The notes under the pieces were generated by a model. The model searched no databases, was not told the origin of the DNA, and was given only the letters and a program-made list of their open reading frames with translations. This document shows, one piece after another, positions 1 through 5,305 of a stretch of 5,305 nt of DNA (position 1 is its first letter; the number at the start of each line of letters is the position of its first letter). Location: contig JAJPYH010000169.1 in the NCBI GenBank assembly GCA_021205045.1, positions 1 to 5,305 on the forward strand. The letters are read 5' to 3'. Source of the stretch: Lachnospiraceae bacterium (lineage in GTDB: Bacteria; Bacillota; Clostridia; Lachnospirales; Lachnospiraceae). The position numbers and the translations under genes were made by a program.

Positions 1-53
1 TTGGGACATTTTCTCTTGTGGTATATAAGGACATTATCATAAATGGCTTATAC
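1..53 (+). repeat. 53-bp terminal inverted repeat, left copy
   Basis: These bases are a perfect inverted copy of the last 53 bases of the window; identity stops at base 54. The copy holds two related motifs, GGACATTTTCT at 4-14 and GGACATTATCA at 29-39, 25 bp apart. Multiple subterminal repeats of this kind are typical of IS21-family ends, but the family assignment is inference because no transposase is present. Whether the element lies inward or outward of this repeat cannot be told; the housekeeping genes inside favour outward. An inward-facing promoter-like pair, TTGGGA (1-6) and TATAAG (24-29) with a 17-bp spacer, lies within it. Confidence 0.9.
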
Positions 54-78
54 ATTGAAAAGTTTGCAAAAGAAAACC

Positions 79-106
79 TTGAAAAAACGCGAAGATGTGT
101 TATCAT
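79..106 (+). promoter_or_regulatory. candidate sigma-A promoter for the PpiC-like gene
   Basis: TTGAAA at 79-84 matches the -35 consensus at 5 of 6 bases. TATCAT at 101-106 matches the -10 consensus at 5 of 6, with a 16-bp spacer. Transcription would start near 113, giving a leader of about 160 nt that begins just before the long hairpin at 117-158. An overlapping alternative -10, CATAAT at 104-109, would need a 19-bp spacer. This is a motif match only. Confidence 0.4.
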
Positions 107-116
107 AATATGAGTG

Positions 117-158
117 GCATTCTGGCTCATGGCTGGCTTAAGTCATGAGCCAGAATGC
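117..158 (+). other. long perfect stem-loop in the 5' leader
   Basis: The arms GCATTCTGGCTCATG (117-131) and CATGAGCCAGAATGC (144-158) pair perfectly over 15 bp. A G-U pair plus two more pairs extend the stem to 18 bp and leave a 6-nt loop at 135-140. No T-run follows on either strand, so it is not a standard intrinsic terminator. It could be a 5'-end RNA stabiliser, a protein-binding site, or the residual terminator stem of whatever lay upstream before the repeat. The rest of the leader, 159-274, shows only a 9-nt-spaced CATTGCA direct repeat (220-226 and 229-235) and the ribosome site. Confidence 0.6.
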
Positions 159-274
159 GGTCTGACGGCATATATGGTTTTCACACCCGCATGTGCAGTC
201 AATAAATTCTGCAGATTCCCATTGCACTCATTGCATTTGAAGGGATAGGTCTGCGCGAAAGAGGTTCATTCAAG

Positions 275-1444
275 ATGGGAAAGAAAGAAAAGAAAACTCC
301 TGAAGTGACGGAGGAAAAGAAGGTTATAACCAGATATGACCGCAAAATGGAAGAGAGGAAAAAAGCCGCTGAAAAGGCGAAGAAGGAAGAGAAGATCTTT
401 CGGATCGGCTGTATTGTCGCCGCTGTTTTAGTGGTTGTCTTTCTGGCATACAGCCTGATCAGGCCTGTGGTGGTCAGATATGCTGCTACTCACAATGTGT
501 ACATTACCATTGGTGACTATGAATTTACACAGCAGGAGTTTGATTTTTACACATATACGGCTTACAGTGAATGGCTGGAGAGCTATGGAGACTACGCCGC
601 CCTGTTCGGCCTGGATACCAGCACTGATATCAGCAAGCAGGATTATTACGATGACATGACCTGGAAGGATTATTTTGAGCTGGAGGCCGCGGATACGCTG
701 ATTCAGTACGTGGCCCTGACCGACGCGGCCCAGGAAGCCGGCTTTGAGTATGAGACGGATACCTATTACGATTCCTTTGTGGAGTCTGTGGCGGAAGCCG
801 CCGAGGACAATGACATGACTGTTGCTGCCTATTATAAGGAGGCATACGGACAGTACGCCACAGCGGAGGTGATAGAGGAGCAGATCCGGTTCTGCACCTA
901 TGCGTCCGGATATTACAATGAGATTTACGCGGGCATCGAAGTGACCGACGAGGAGATCGTGGCGGAGTATCAGGCAGACCCGTCCGCCTATGATTATGTG
1001 GACTATCGCGCCTTTGCCCTGGCAGCTGAGTATGAGGACGACGCCGATGAGGACACCATCGCGGCGGCCATGGAGGAGGCGAAGGCTCAGGTGGAGGAGT
1101 TCGTGGAGCGGCTCAGCGCCGGAGAGGATTTCAATGAGCTTTGTCTGGAGTACTGTGCTGAGGATTACGTCTCCAGCTATGAGGATGACGGCTCCCTTTC
1201 GGAAGGGCTTCGCTACAGTGAGGCTTCCTCTATATATGCGGACTGGCTCTTTGACGACAGCAGGGAATCCGGTGATGTGGAAATCTTTGAAAATGAGGAC
1301 AGCCATTATTACGCCGTTGCCATGTTTATCGACCGTTATTATGATACGGAGATCAATGATGAAATCTATGACAATCTGTTTGAAGAGAAGCTTAGTGCGT
1401 ATATCGAGGAGCTGATCGCGGATTACAGCTATACCTTCTCCTGA
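275..1444 (+). CDS. membrane-anchored PpiC/SurA-like peptidylprolyl isomerase or foldase
   Basis: This 389-residue protein is probably a type II membrane protein that assists folding outside the membrane, in the manner of PrsA/SurA. A Lys/Glu-rich cytoplasmic head (residues 1-40) is followed by one membrane helix (about 41-66) and a large outer domain. Two stretches suggest the family. VTDEEIVAEYQ (223-233) resembles the helix that precedes parvulin domains in SurA/PpiC proteins. Residues about 280-355 follow the degenerate parvulin pattern, with LSAGEDFNELCLEYC, then DGSLSEGL, then a hydrophobic strand before FIDRYYDTE. The outer domain is unusually rich in Asp, Glu and Tyr. There is no lipobox: Cys46 sits at the start of the helix, so anchoring is by the helix rather than by lipid. 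AAAGAGG at 258-264, 10 nt upstream, supports the start. Isomerase activity is unproven, and a purely chaperone role is equally possible. Confidence 0.7.
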   Translation: MGKKEKKTPEVTEEKKVITRYDRKMEERKKAAEKAKKEEKIFRIGCIVAAVLVVVFLAYSLIRPVVVRYAATHNVYITIGDYEFTQQEFDFYTYTAYSEWLESYGDYAALFGLDTSTDISKQDYYDDMTWKDYFELEAADTLIQYVALTDAAQEAGFEYETDTYYDSFVESVAEAAEDNDMTVAAYYKEAYGQYATAEVIEEQIRFCTYASGYYNEIYAGIEVTDEEIVAEYQADPSAYDYVDYRAFALAAEYEDDADEDTIAAAMEEAKAQVEEFVERLSAGEDFNELCLEYCAEDYVSSYEDDGSLSEGLRYSEASSIYADWLFDDSRESGDVEIFENEDSHYYAVAMFIDRYYDTEINDEIYDNLFEEKLSAYIEELIADYSYTFS

Positions 1445-1479
1445 GAGATGAGCAGATGAATTTGAAATAACCCGACACT

Positions 1480-1577
1480 GGATAGATAACCGGACGCCTG
1501 GAGCTGAAAATCCGATAAAAACCTCATGGATTGTTTATCAGGTTTTCAGAGTGGAGGCTGGTTATCTATTCCTTTTT
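1480..1577 (+). terminator. nested long hairpin with T5 tail, possible attenuator before cls
   Basis: The outer arms 1480-1493 and 1558-1571 pair over 14 bp with two G-U pairs; their core is ATAGATAACC with GGTTATCTAT. After an internal loop, the inner arms 1504-1519 (CTGAAAATCCGATAAA) and 1534-1549 pair over 16 positions with one G-U and one mismatch, closing a 14-nt loop. A T5 run at 1573-1577 follows the outer stem almost directly. This fits an intrinsic terminator or attenuator between the PpiC-like gene and cls. The cls ribosome site (1586-1590) lies just beyond it. Confidence 0.5.
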
Positions 1578-1598
1578 ATCCGGAACGGAGTGTGCCCG

Positions 1599-3149
1599 AT
1601 GAGAGTGCTGAAAGATATCAATTATAAAAAAGCGATCACCAACCGTATTACGGTGACAGTGATCATGATTGTTCTGGAATTTGCGCTGCTCCTGTTTCTG
1701 TTCTGGCACGTACTGCGGTATTCTACGCTGATTCTGTTCTTTTTTTACCTTCTGAGCAGCATATATGTGATCTATCTTGTCAGCAGCAAGTCAGATCCGG
1801 CCTTTCGGATCGGATGGATTATTGTGATTCTGGTGCTTCCTCCGGTGGGAAGCCTTTTGTATCTGCTGTGGGGAGACAAAAGACCGACGAAAAGACTTTC
1901 CGCCAGAGTCAGCGCCCAGGATCAGGAGATATTTCCGCTCCTCAAAACGGATTCTGCTGTAATTGAACACCTGAAAGAGTGCAATGAGAGAGAGGCGTCT
2001 ACGCTCCGGTATATACAGAACATCTCGGACTATCCGGTCTATGAAAATACCAGGACGACCTATTATCCCAGCGGGGAGAGTATCTATGAGGCCATGCTCT
2101 CTGATCTGAGACAGGCCAGAGAATATATTTTCCTGGAAACCTTTATTCTGCATGAAGGAGAGATGTGGGGGACGATTCTGGAGATCCTTGTGGAAAAGGC
2201 GAGAGCCGGTCTGGATATCAGAATCATGTATGACGATATGGGGTCAGTCGCCCTGCTTCCTTTCAATTATTATAAGGATCTGGAGGCCCTGGACCCTCAT
2301 ATCAGATGTGTCTCCTTCAACCGTGTGGTGCCTTTTCTGGCGATGGTCATGAATAACAGAGATCATCGTAAAATTGTGGTGGTGGACGGCAGGGTGGGAT
2401 ATACCGGCGGCAATAATATGTCGGACGAATACATCAATAAGGTGGTTCGCTTCGGACACTGGAAGGACAGCGGCGTTCGCCTGGAAGGGGCGGCGGTGGA
2501 CAACCTGACGGCAATGTTCCTGGAACTGTGGAATGCCAGCGGAGGGCAGAAGCTGGAGCCGGAGAAATATCTGGGCCGCGTCCATGAGCCTGTATCGGAG
2601 CAGGATGGCTATGTGCTGCCCTATGGCGACAGTCCCCTGGATGATGTCCGGGTGGGAGAGGACGCCTATCTGGAGATTATCAACTGCGCCACAGAATATC
2701 TGTATATTATGACGCCTTATCTGATCCCCAGCGCGGAGGTGGAGAATGCTCTTTGCCGGGCCGCCAAACGGGGCGTGGACGTGCGGATCGCTACGCCGGG
2801 GATACCGGACAAGAAGGTGGTGTTCCGCCTGACCCGTGCCAATTACAGAAGCCTGATGCAGGCCGGCGTCAGAATTTATGAGTACACGCCCGGCTTTCTG
2901 CATTGCAAGTCCTTTGTCAGCGATGACAAGACGGCCATTGTGGGAACCATCAATGTGGACTACCGCAGTCTGTATCTTCATTTTGAGTGCGGGGTATGGA
3001 TGTACCGGTGCCGTGCGCTGTTTGATGTGAAGGCGGACACGCTGGATGTGATGGAAAAGGGGCATCTGGTGGAGCCTCAGGAGCTGACCCATACCAGAGT
3101 GGGAATGCTGCTGGACGGTCTGCTGAATGTGATGGCTCCGTTAATGTGA
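1599..3149 (+). CDS. cls: cardiolipin synthase (phospholipase D superfamily)
   Basis: Bacterial cardiolipin synthases of this family condense two phosphatidylglycerol molecules into cardiolipin and glycerol at the membrane. From the ATG at 1599 the protein has 516 residues, normal for the family. Three hydrophobic segments (about 17-39, 42-61 and 70-90) make the N-terminal anchor, the last matching the PLDc_N pattern that ends in LLYLLWGD. Both catalytic HKD motifs are intact: H256, K258 and D263 in HRKIVVVD, followed by GGNN; and H435, K437 and D442 in HCKSFVSD, followed by GTINVDYRS. An in-frame GTG at 1551 would add 16 residues, but it lies inside the hairpin and has a poor ribosome site. 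The ATG at 1599 has CGGAG 8 nt upstream. The gene is followed 12 bp later by greA, so the two are likely cotranscribed. Assignment is firm; which of several possible paralogues it is cannot be told. Confidence 0.93.
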   Translation: MRVLKDINYKKAITNRITVTVIMIVLEFALLLFLFWHVLRYSTLILFFFYLLSSIYVIYLVSSKSDPAFRIGWIIVILVLPPVGSLLYLLWGDKRPTKRLSARVSAQDQEIFPLLKTDSAVIEHLKECNEREASTLRYIQNISDYPVYENTRTTYYPSGESIYEAMLSDLRQAREYIFLETFILHEGEMWGTILEILVEKARAGLDIRIMYDDMGSVALLPFNYYKDLEALDPHIRCVSFNRVVPFLAMVMNNRDHRKIVVVDGRVGYTGGNNMSDEYINKVVRFGHWKDSGVRLEGAAVDNLTAMFLELWNASGGQKLEPEKYLGRVHEPVSEQDGYVLPYGDSPLDDVRVGEDAYLEIINCATEYLYIMTPYLIPSAEVENALCRAAKRGVDVRIATPGIPDKKVVFRLTRANYRSLMQAGVRIYEYTPGFLHCKSFVSDDKTAIVGTINVDYRSLYLHFECGVWMYRCRALFDVKADTLDVMEKGHLVEPQELTHTRVGMLLDGLLNVMAPLM

Positions 3150-3161
3150 AAGGAAATCAAA

Positions 3162-3665
3162 ATGTCTGAAAAATTAACACAAAAAGATATCGACCGCATT
3201 CAGGCGGAAATAGAAGAGCGGAAGCTTGTGGAGCGCCCCAGGCTTCTGGAGGCGGTAAAGGAGGCCAGAGCCCAGGGAGATCTGAGCGAAAATTTTGAGT
3301 ATACGGCCGCAAAGCGGGAGAAAAACCGTAATGAAAGCCGGATTCGCTACCTGGAGAGGGTACTGAAAAACGCCAGTTTGGTGAAGGATCACGCCAGGGA
3401 GGATGAGGTTGGCATTGAAAAGACTGTGAGGGTCATGTTTGAGGATGACGGCAGTGAGGAGGAATATCGTATCGTCACTCCCATTCGCTGCAACTCCCTG
3501 GAAAATAAGATCAGTATTGAATCCCCCATTGGAAGGGCTCTGATGGGGCACAAAGCGGGAGAGAGCGTGGAGGTTGCTCTTCCGGGCGGAGCGGTCAGCG
3601 CCCTGAAGATTTTGTCCATCACCAATACGGTGGATGACGGGACGGACAGGCTGAGAAGCTATTAA
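3162..3665 (+). CDS. greA: transcription elongation factor of the GreA/GreB family
   Basis: Gre factors enter the secondary channel of RNA polymerase and stimulate cleavage of backtracked transcripts. The 167-residue protein has the two-part layout: an N-terminal antiparallel coiled coil (about 1-75) and a C-terminal FKBP-like domain (about 82-158) with SPIGRALMGHKAGE. The tip motif GDLSENFEY carries D40 and E43, equivalent to the acidic pair of E. coli GreA that positions magnesium, so it should be cleavage-competent. It is slightly longer than the usual 157-160 residues, with a short polar tail (VDDGTDRLRSY). The coiled-coil return strand (KREKNRNESRIRYLERVL) departs somewhat from canonical GreA, so it may be a second Gre paralogue. 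The start is supported by AAAGGAAA 6-9 nt upstream. It sits 12 bp after cls and is followed by a strong terminator. Confidence 0.9.
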   Translation: MSEKLTQKDIDRIQAEIEERKLVERPRLLEAVKEARAQGDLSENFEYTAAKREKNRNESRIRYLERVLKNASLVKDHAREDEVGIEKTVRVMFEDDGSEEEYRIVTPIRCNSLENKISIESPIGRALMGHKAGESVEVALPGGAVSALKILSITNTVDDGTDRLRSY

Positions 3666-3678
3666 GCTGATATTTTGC

Positions 3679-3688
3679 CGTTCACTAT
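3679..3688 (+). repeat. CGTTCACTAT repeat, copy 1
   Basis: This is the first of three copies of CGTTCACTAT between the convergent genes. The match with copy 3 extends to 12 bp (GCCGTTCACTAT at 3677-3688 and 3766-3777). Copy 2 (3743-3752) is inverted, so copies 1 and 2 bracket the terminator hairpin and could form an outer stem around it. Confidence 0.7.
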
Positions 3689-3691
3689 AAT

Positions 3692-3730
3692 AAAAAACAG
3701 CGTCTTCTTAGCGGAAGACGTTGTTTTTTT
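3692..3730 (+). terminator. bidirectional intrinsic terminator between greA and aspS
   Basis: CGTCTTC (3701-3707) pairs with GAAGACG (3714-3720) around the 6-nt loop TTAGCG. The stem continues through CAG/TTG into an A6 tract (3692-3697) paired with a T7 tract (3724-3730), giving about 16 bp. The T7 tract ends greA transcripts 27 nt after the stop codon at the first stem base. Read from the other strand, the A6 tract becomes a T6 tail that would end aspS transcripts roughly 100 nt past the aspS stop. Confidence 0.88.
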
Positions 3731-3742
3731 GTACATCACCTG

Positions 3743-3777
3743 ATAGTGAACGACAGATGATTGCTGCCGTTCACTAT
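3743..3777. repeat. hairpin built from CGTTCACTAT copies 2 and 3
   Basis: ATAGTGAACG (3743-3752, inverted copy) pairs with CGTTCACTAT (3768-3777). After one A-C mismatch, three more pairs (CAG 3754-3756 with CTG 3764-3766) leave a 7-nt loop. It lies in the 3' untranslated part of aspS, ahead of the bidirectional terminator. Copy 2 could pair instead with copy 1 at 3679-3688, so the two folds exclude each other. Confidence 0.65.
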
Positions 3778-3825
3778 TTACTGGTTGTGTGCCCTGACGA
3801 GCGTATATTCATTTTGCGGTGAGTA

Positions 3826-5160
3826 TTATGGAGTTAGTCTGTTGGGGCCGCGGAACAGGAACATGGCATCCTTGATGCCCAGATCCAACAGCAGCATGGT
3901 CATGCGGTCTATGCCAAGGCCAAAGCCTCCGTGGGGCGGGCAGCCGTATTTGAAGAATTCCAGATAGAATTTGATATCTTCACCCAGACCCTTCTCCTCA
4001 GCCTGCTTTTTCAGAATCTCATAGCGGTGCTCTCTCTGGGCACCGGTGGTGATCTCCACGCCGCGCCATACCAGATCGTAGCCCATGGGGATGCCGTTTT
4101 CGTCTCTCATGTGATAGAAAGCACGCTTCTCAGGGCCGAAGCCGGTCACAAATAAAAACTCGTGGCCGTATTTCTCCTGAACCCACTTGTAGCTGAGCTG
4201 CTCGGCCTCAGTGGTCATATCGTTCTTTTCACTTTCGTCCACCACATAGCCGTAATTTTTCTCCAGCTCATCATAGAGAGTGCGGAGGTCAACGGTGGGG
4301 AAGGGAAGAGTGGGAACGATCACTTCTCTGCCAAAGGCTTCTTTGATCTGCTCGCCGTATTGCTCCTTCACTTCCTTCAGCATGTGGGTTAAAAGCTCCG
4401 CCTCCAGATCCATCACATCCTGGTAAGAGTTGATATAGCTGAATTCCAGGTCAAAGCCGGTAAATTCGGTGGTGTGGCGGTTGGTGTAGGATTTCTCCGC
4501 GCGGAACACCGGACCCACCTCAAAGATGCGCTCCAATCCGCTGGCCATGGCCATCTGCTTGTAAAACTGCGGACTCTGGGCCAGATAGGCGGACCGGTCA
4601 AAATACTTGACCTCAAAGACGTCAGCGCCGCTCTCGGAGGCCGCTCCGATCAGCTTCGGGGTATGAATCTCCACAAAGTTGTGATCCAGCAGATACTGAC
4701 GCATGGAATTTACCATCACTGTCTGCACCTGGATCATCAGCTGATTCTCATCCGTGCGAAGGTCGATCCAGCGGTAGTCGATGCGCTGGTCAATGCTGGA
4801 GCGCTCCACCGCCTTTTTCTTTTTGGTGGCCGGAATGGCCTTGCGGGCGATGGGCAGGGCGTCCGCGATGGATTCGATCCGTATGTCCTCAGGAATGATC
4901 TCCACGCCGCCCATTTTTACATATTCATTCTCAATCACCGTACCGGTGACGGAGATCACAGAGTCCGGCGTCAGCTGAGCCACTGTATCACACAGATCGG
5001 GAAGCTTTTCCTTTTCCACGGTGATCTGAATCCTGCCGGTAATATCCTTTAAGACGATAAACGCCATATACTTGCTGTCACGCAGATTGTCCACAAAGCC
5101 CTGCACCAGCACCTGAGTGCCGGGAGCCTTGACCGCATCCGCAATGTATGTTCTTGTCAT
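3826..5160 (-). CDS. aspS: aspartate--tRNA ligase, archaeal/genomic type, possibly non-discriminating (Asp/Asn)
   Basis: This class II synthetase charges tRNA(Asp) with aspartate in the cytoplasm. The 444-residue length and compact layout match the archaeal-type AspRS rather than the bacterial type of about 590 residues with its large insertion domain. An OB-fold anticodon-binding domain (about 15-95, with VLVQGFVDNLRDSKYMAFIV) precedes the catalytic core. Motif 1 is HNFVEIHTPKL (160-170). QSPQFYKQ (195-202) contributes to the amino-acid site. Motif 2 runs from FRAE (219-222) through RHTTEF (228-233). Motif 3 is GFGLGIDR (412-419) with catalytic R419; all key arginines are present. Archaeal-type enzymes in bacteria are often non-discriminating and feed GatCAB for Asn-tRNA(Asn), but no gat gene is in view, so specificity is undetermined. 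GGAGGG 7-12 nt before the ATG supports the start. It converges on greA and shares its terminator. Confidence 0.95.
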   Translation of the reverse strand: MTRTYIADAVKAPGTQVLVQGFVDNLRDSKYMAFIVLKDITGRIQITVEKEKLPDLCDTVAQLTPDSVISVTGTVIENEYVKMGGVEIIPEDIRIESIADALPIARKAIPATKKKKAVERSSIDQRIDYRWIDLRTDENQLMIQVQTVMVNSMRQYLLDHNFVEIHTPKLIGAASESGADVFEVKYFDRSAYLAQSPQFYKQMAMASGLERIFEVGPVFRAEKSYTNRHTTEFTGFDLEFSYINSYQDVMDLEAELLTHMLKEVKEQYGEQIKEAFGREVIVPTLPFPTVDLRTLYDELEKNYGYVVDESEKNDMTTEAEQLSYKWVQEKYGHEFLFVTGFGPEKRAFYHMRDENGIPMGYDLVWRGVEITTGAQREHRYEILKKQAEEKGLGEDIKFYLEFFKYGCPPHGGFGLGIDRMTMLLLDLGIKDAMFLFRGPNRLTP

Positions 5161-5196
5161 TGTGTTCCCTCCAGAGTAAAATTTTTATTATCCCTG

Positions 5197-5225
5197 ATAG
5201 TAACTCAAATTGAGAAAAACTGCAA
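5197..5225 (-). promoter_or_regulatory. weak candidate promoter for aspS with a dyad in the spacer
   Basis: On the minus strand TTGCAG (5220-5225) and TACTAT (5197-5202) are 17 bp apart, matching consensus at 3 and 4 of 6 bases. The spacer contains the perfect palindrome CTCAAATTGAG at 5204-5214, which could be an operator. The leader to the start codon would be about 30 nt. No T-box leader is present in the 145 bases upstream of the gene that are visible. Confidence 0.3.
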
Positions 5226-5235
5226 CAACAAAATG

Positions 5236-5250
5236 CGGACTATTTGTCCG
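5236..5250. other. small perfect hairpin next to the right inverted repeat
   Basis: CGGAC (5236-5240) and GTCCG (5246-5250) flank TATTT. The hairpin begins two bases inside the right 53-bp repeat and is absent at the left end. Read on the minus strand it gives GGACA again, a partial third copy of the motif found twice inside the repeat. It may be part of the repeat's binding-site array or chance. Confidence 0.4.
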
Positions 5251-5252
5251 AA

Positions 5253-5305
5253 GTATAAGCCATTTATGATAATGTCCTTATATACCACAAGAGAAAATGT
5301 CCCAA
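5253..5305 (-). repeat. 53-bp terminal inverted repeat, right copy
   Basis: This is the exact reverse complement of bases 1-53 with no mismatch. The inner boundary is 92 nt before the aspS start codon, so the inward promoter-like pair in this copy (TTGGGA and TATAAG, 17-bp spacer) points at aspS. Perfect identity over 53 bp implies a recent common source, such as two copies of one insertion sequence, or an overlap left by sequence assembly. Confidence 0.9.

Noticed and set aside
43..108. A 21-codon plus-strand reading frame starting in the left repeat, with AAGGA 11 nt upstream
   Set aside because: The right repeat copy has the same start but stops after 7 codons, so the frame is not conserved. 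It is too short to judge and resembles no peptide I recognise.
117..158. Hairpin as an intrinsic terminator of an upstream gene
   Set aside because: No T-run follows it on either strand, and no upstream gene is present in the window.
428..1306. 292-codon open frame antisense to the PpiC-like gene
   Set aside because: It is a composition shadow: the product has no recognisable domain, it lies wholly inside a well-supported gene, and it has no ribosome site.
1551..1598. GTG at 1551 as the cls start
   Set aside because: It lies in the right part of the nested hairpin with a poor ribosome site, and the extra 16 residues do not fit the family. The ATG at 1599 has a well-spaced CGGAG.
2244..3092. 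282-codon open frame antisense to cls
   Set aside because: The sense frame carries intact HKD motifs; the antisense product shows no family features.
4474..5052. 192-codon open frame antisense to aspS
   Set aside because: The sense strand encodes a complete class II synthetase, so this is a mirror frame.
1..5305. Complete autonomous transposon
   Set aside because: No transposase, integrase or resolvase is encoded, and the cargo is typical chromosomal housekeeping.
5161..5305. T-box riboswitch upstream of aspS
   Set aside because: Neither the T-box consensus nor a terminator/antiterminator pair is visible in the 145 bases available.

Overview
The window looks like a housekeeping fragment from a Firmicute, most likely a gut-type Lachnospiraceae or related Clostridia. 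This is inferred from gene content (an archaeal/genomic-type AspRS, a three-helix-N-terminus cardiolipin synthase, a membrane-anchored PpiC/SurA-like foldase), strong AGGAGG-like ribosome sites and moderate GC with AT-rich intergenic regions. Species cannot be named from the sequence alone.

Layout, left to right: a 53-bp repeat (1-53); a leader with a candidate promoter and a long perfect hairpin (54-274); a membrane-anchored, very acidic PpiC/SurA-like protein (275-1444, +); a 154-bp gap filled by a large nested hairpin followed by T5 (1480-1577); cardiolipin synthase cls (1599-3149, +); a GreA-family elongation factor 12 bp downstream (3162-3665, +); a convergent intergenic region with a bidirectional terminator and three copies of a 10-bp repeat (3666-3825); aspartate--tRNA ligase aspS on the minus strand (3826-5160); its short promoter region (5161-5252); and an inverted copy of the same 53-bp repeat (5253-5305).

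The three plus-strand genes form one probable transcription unit, with cls-greA tightly coupled and the hairpin at 1480-1577 able to attenuate entry into it. They cover extracytoplasmic protein folding, membrane lipid synthesis and transcription elongation. aspS is a separate convergent unit for tRNA charging.

The most notable structure is that the window begins and ends exactly with a perfect 53-bp inverted repeat. Each copy carries two GGACATTWTC motifs resembling subterminal transposase-binding repeats of IS21-like elements. No transposase or recombinase lies between them and the cargo is housekeeping. The simplest reading is a piece of chromosome, or an assembly contig, whose two ends run into oppositely oriented copies of one insertion sequence. 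A large non-autonomous or invertible unit is possible but not shown. I found no convincing new multi-gene system here.
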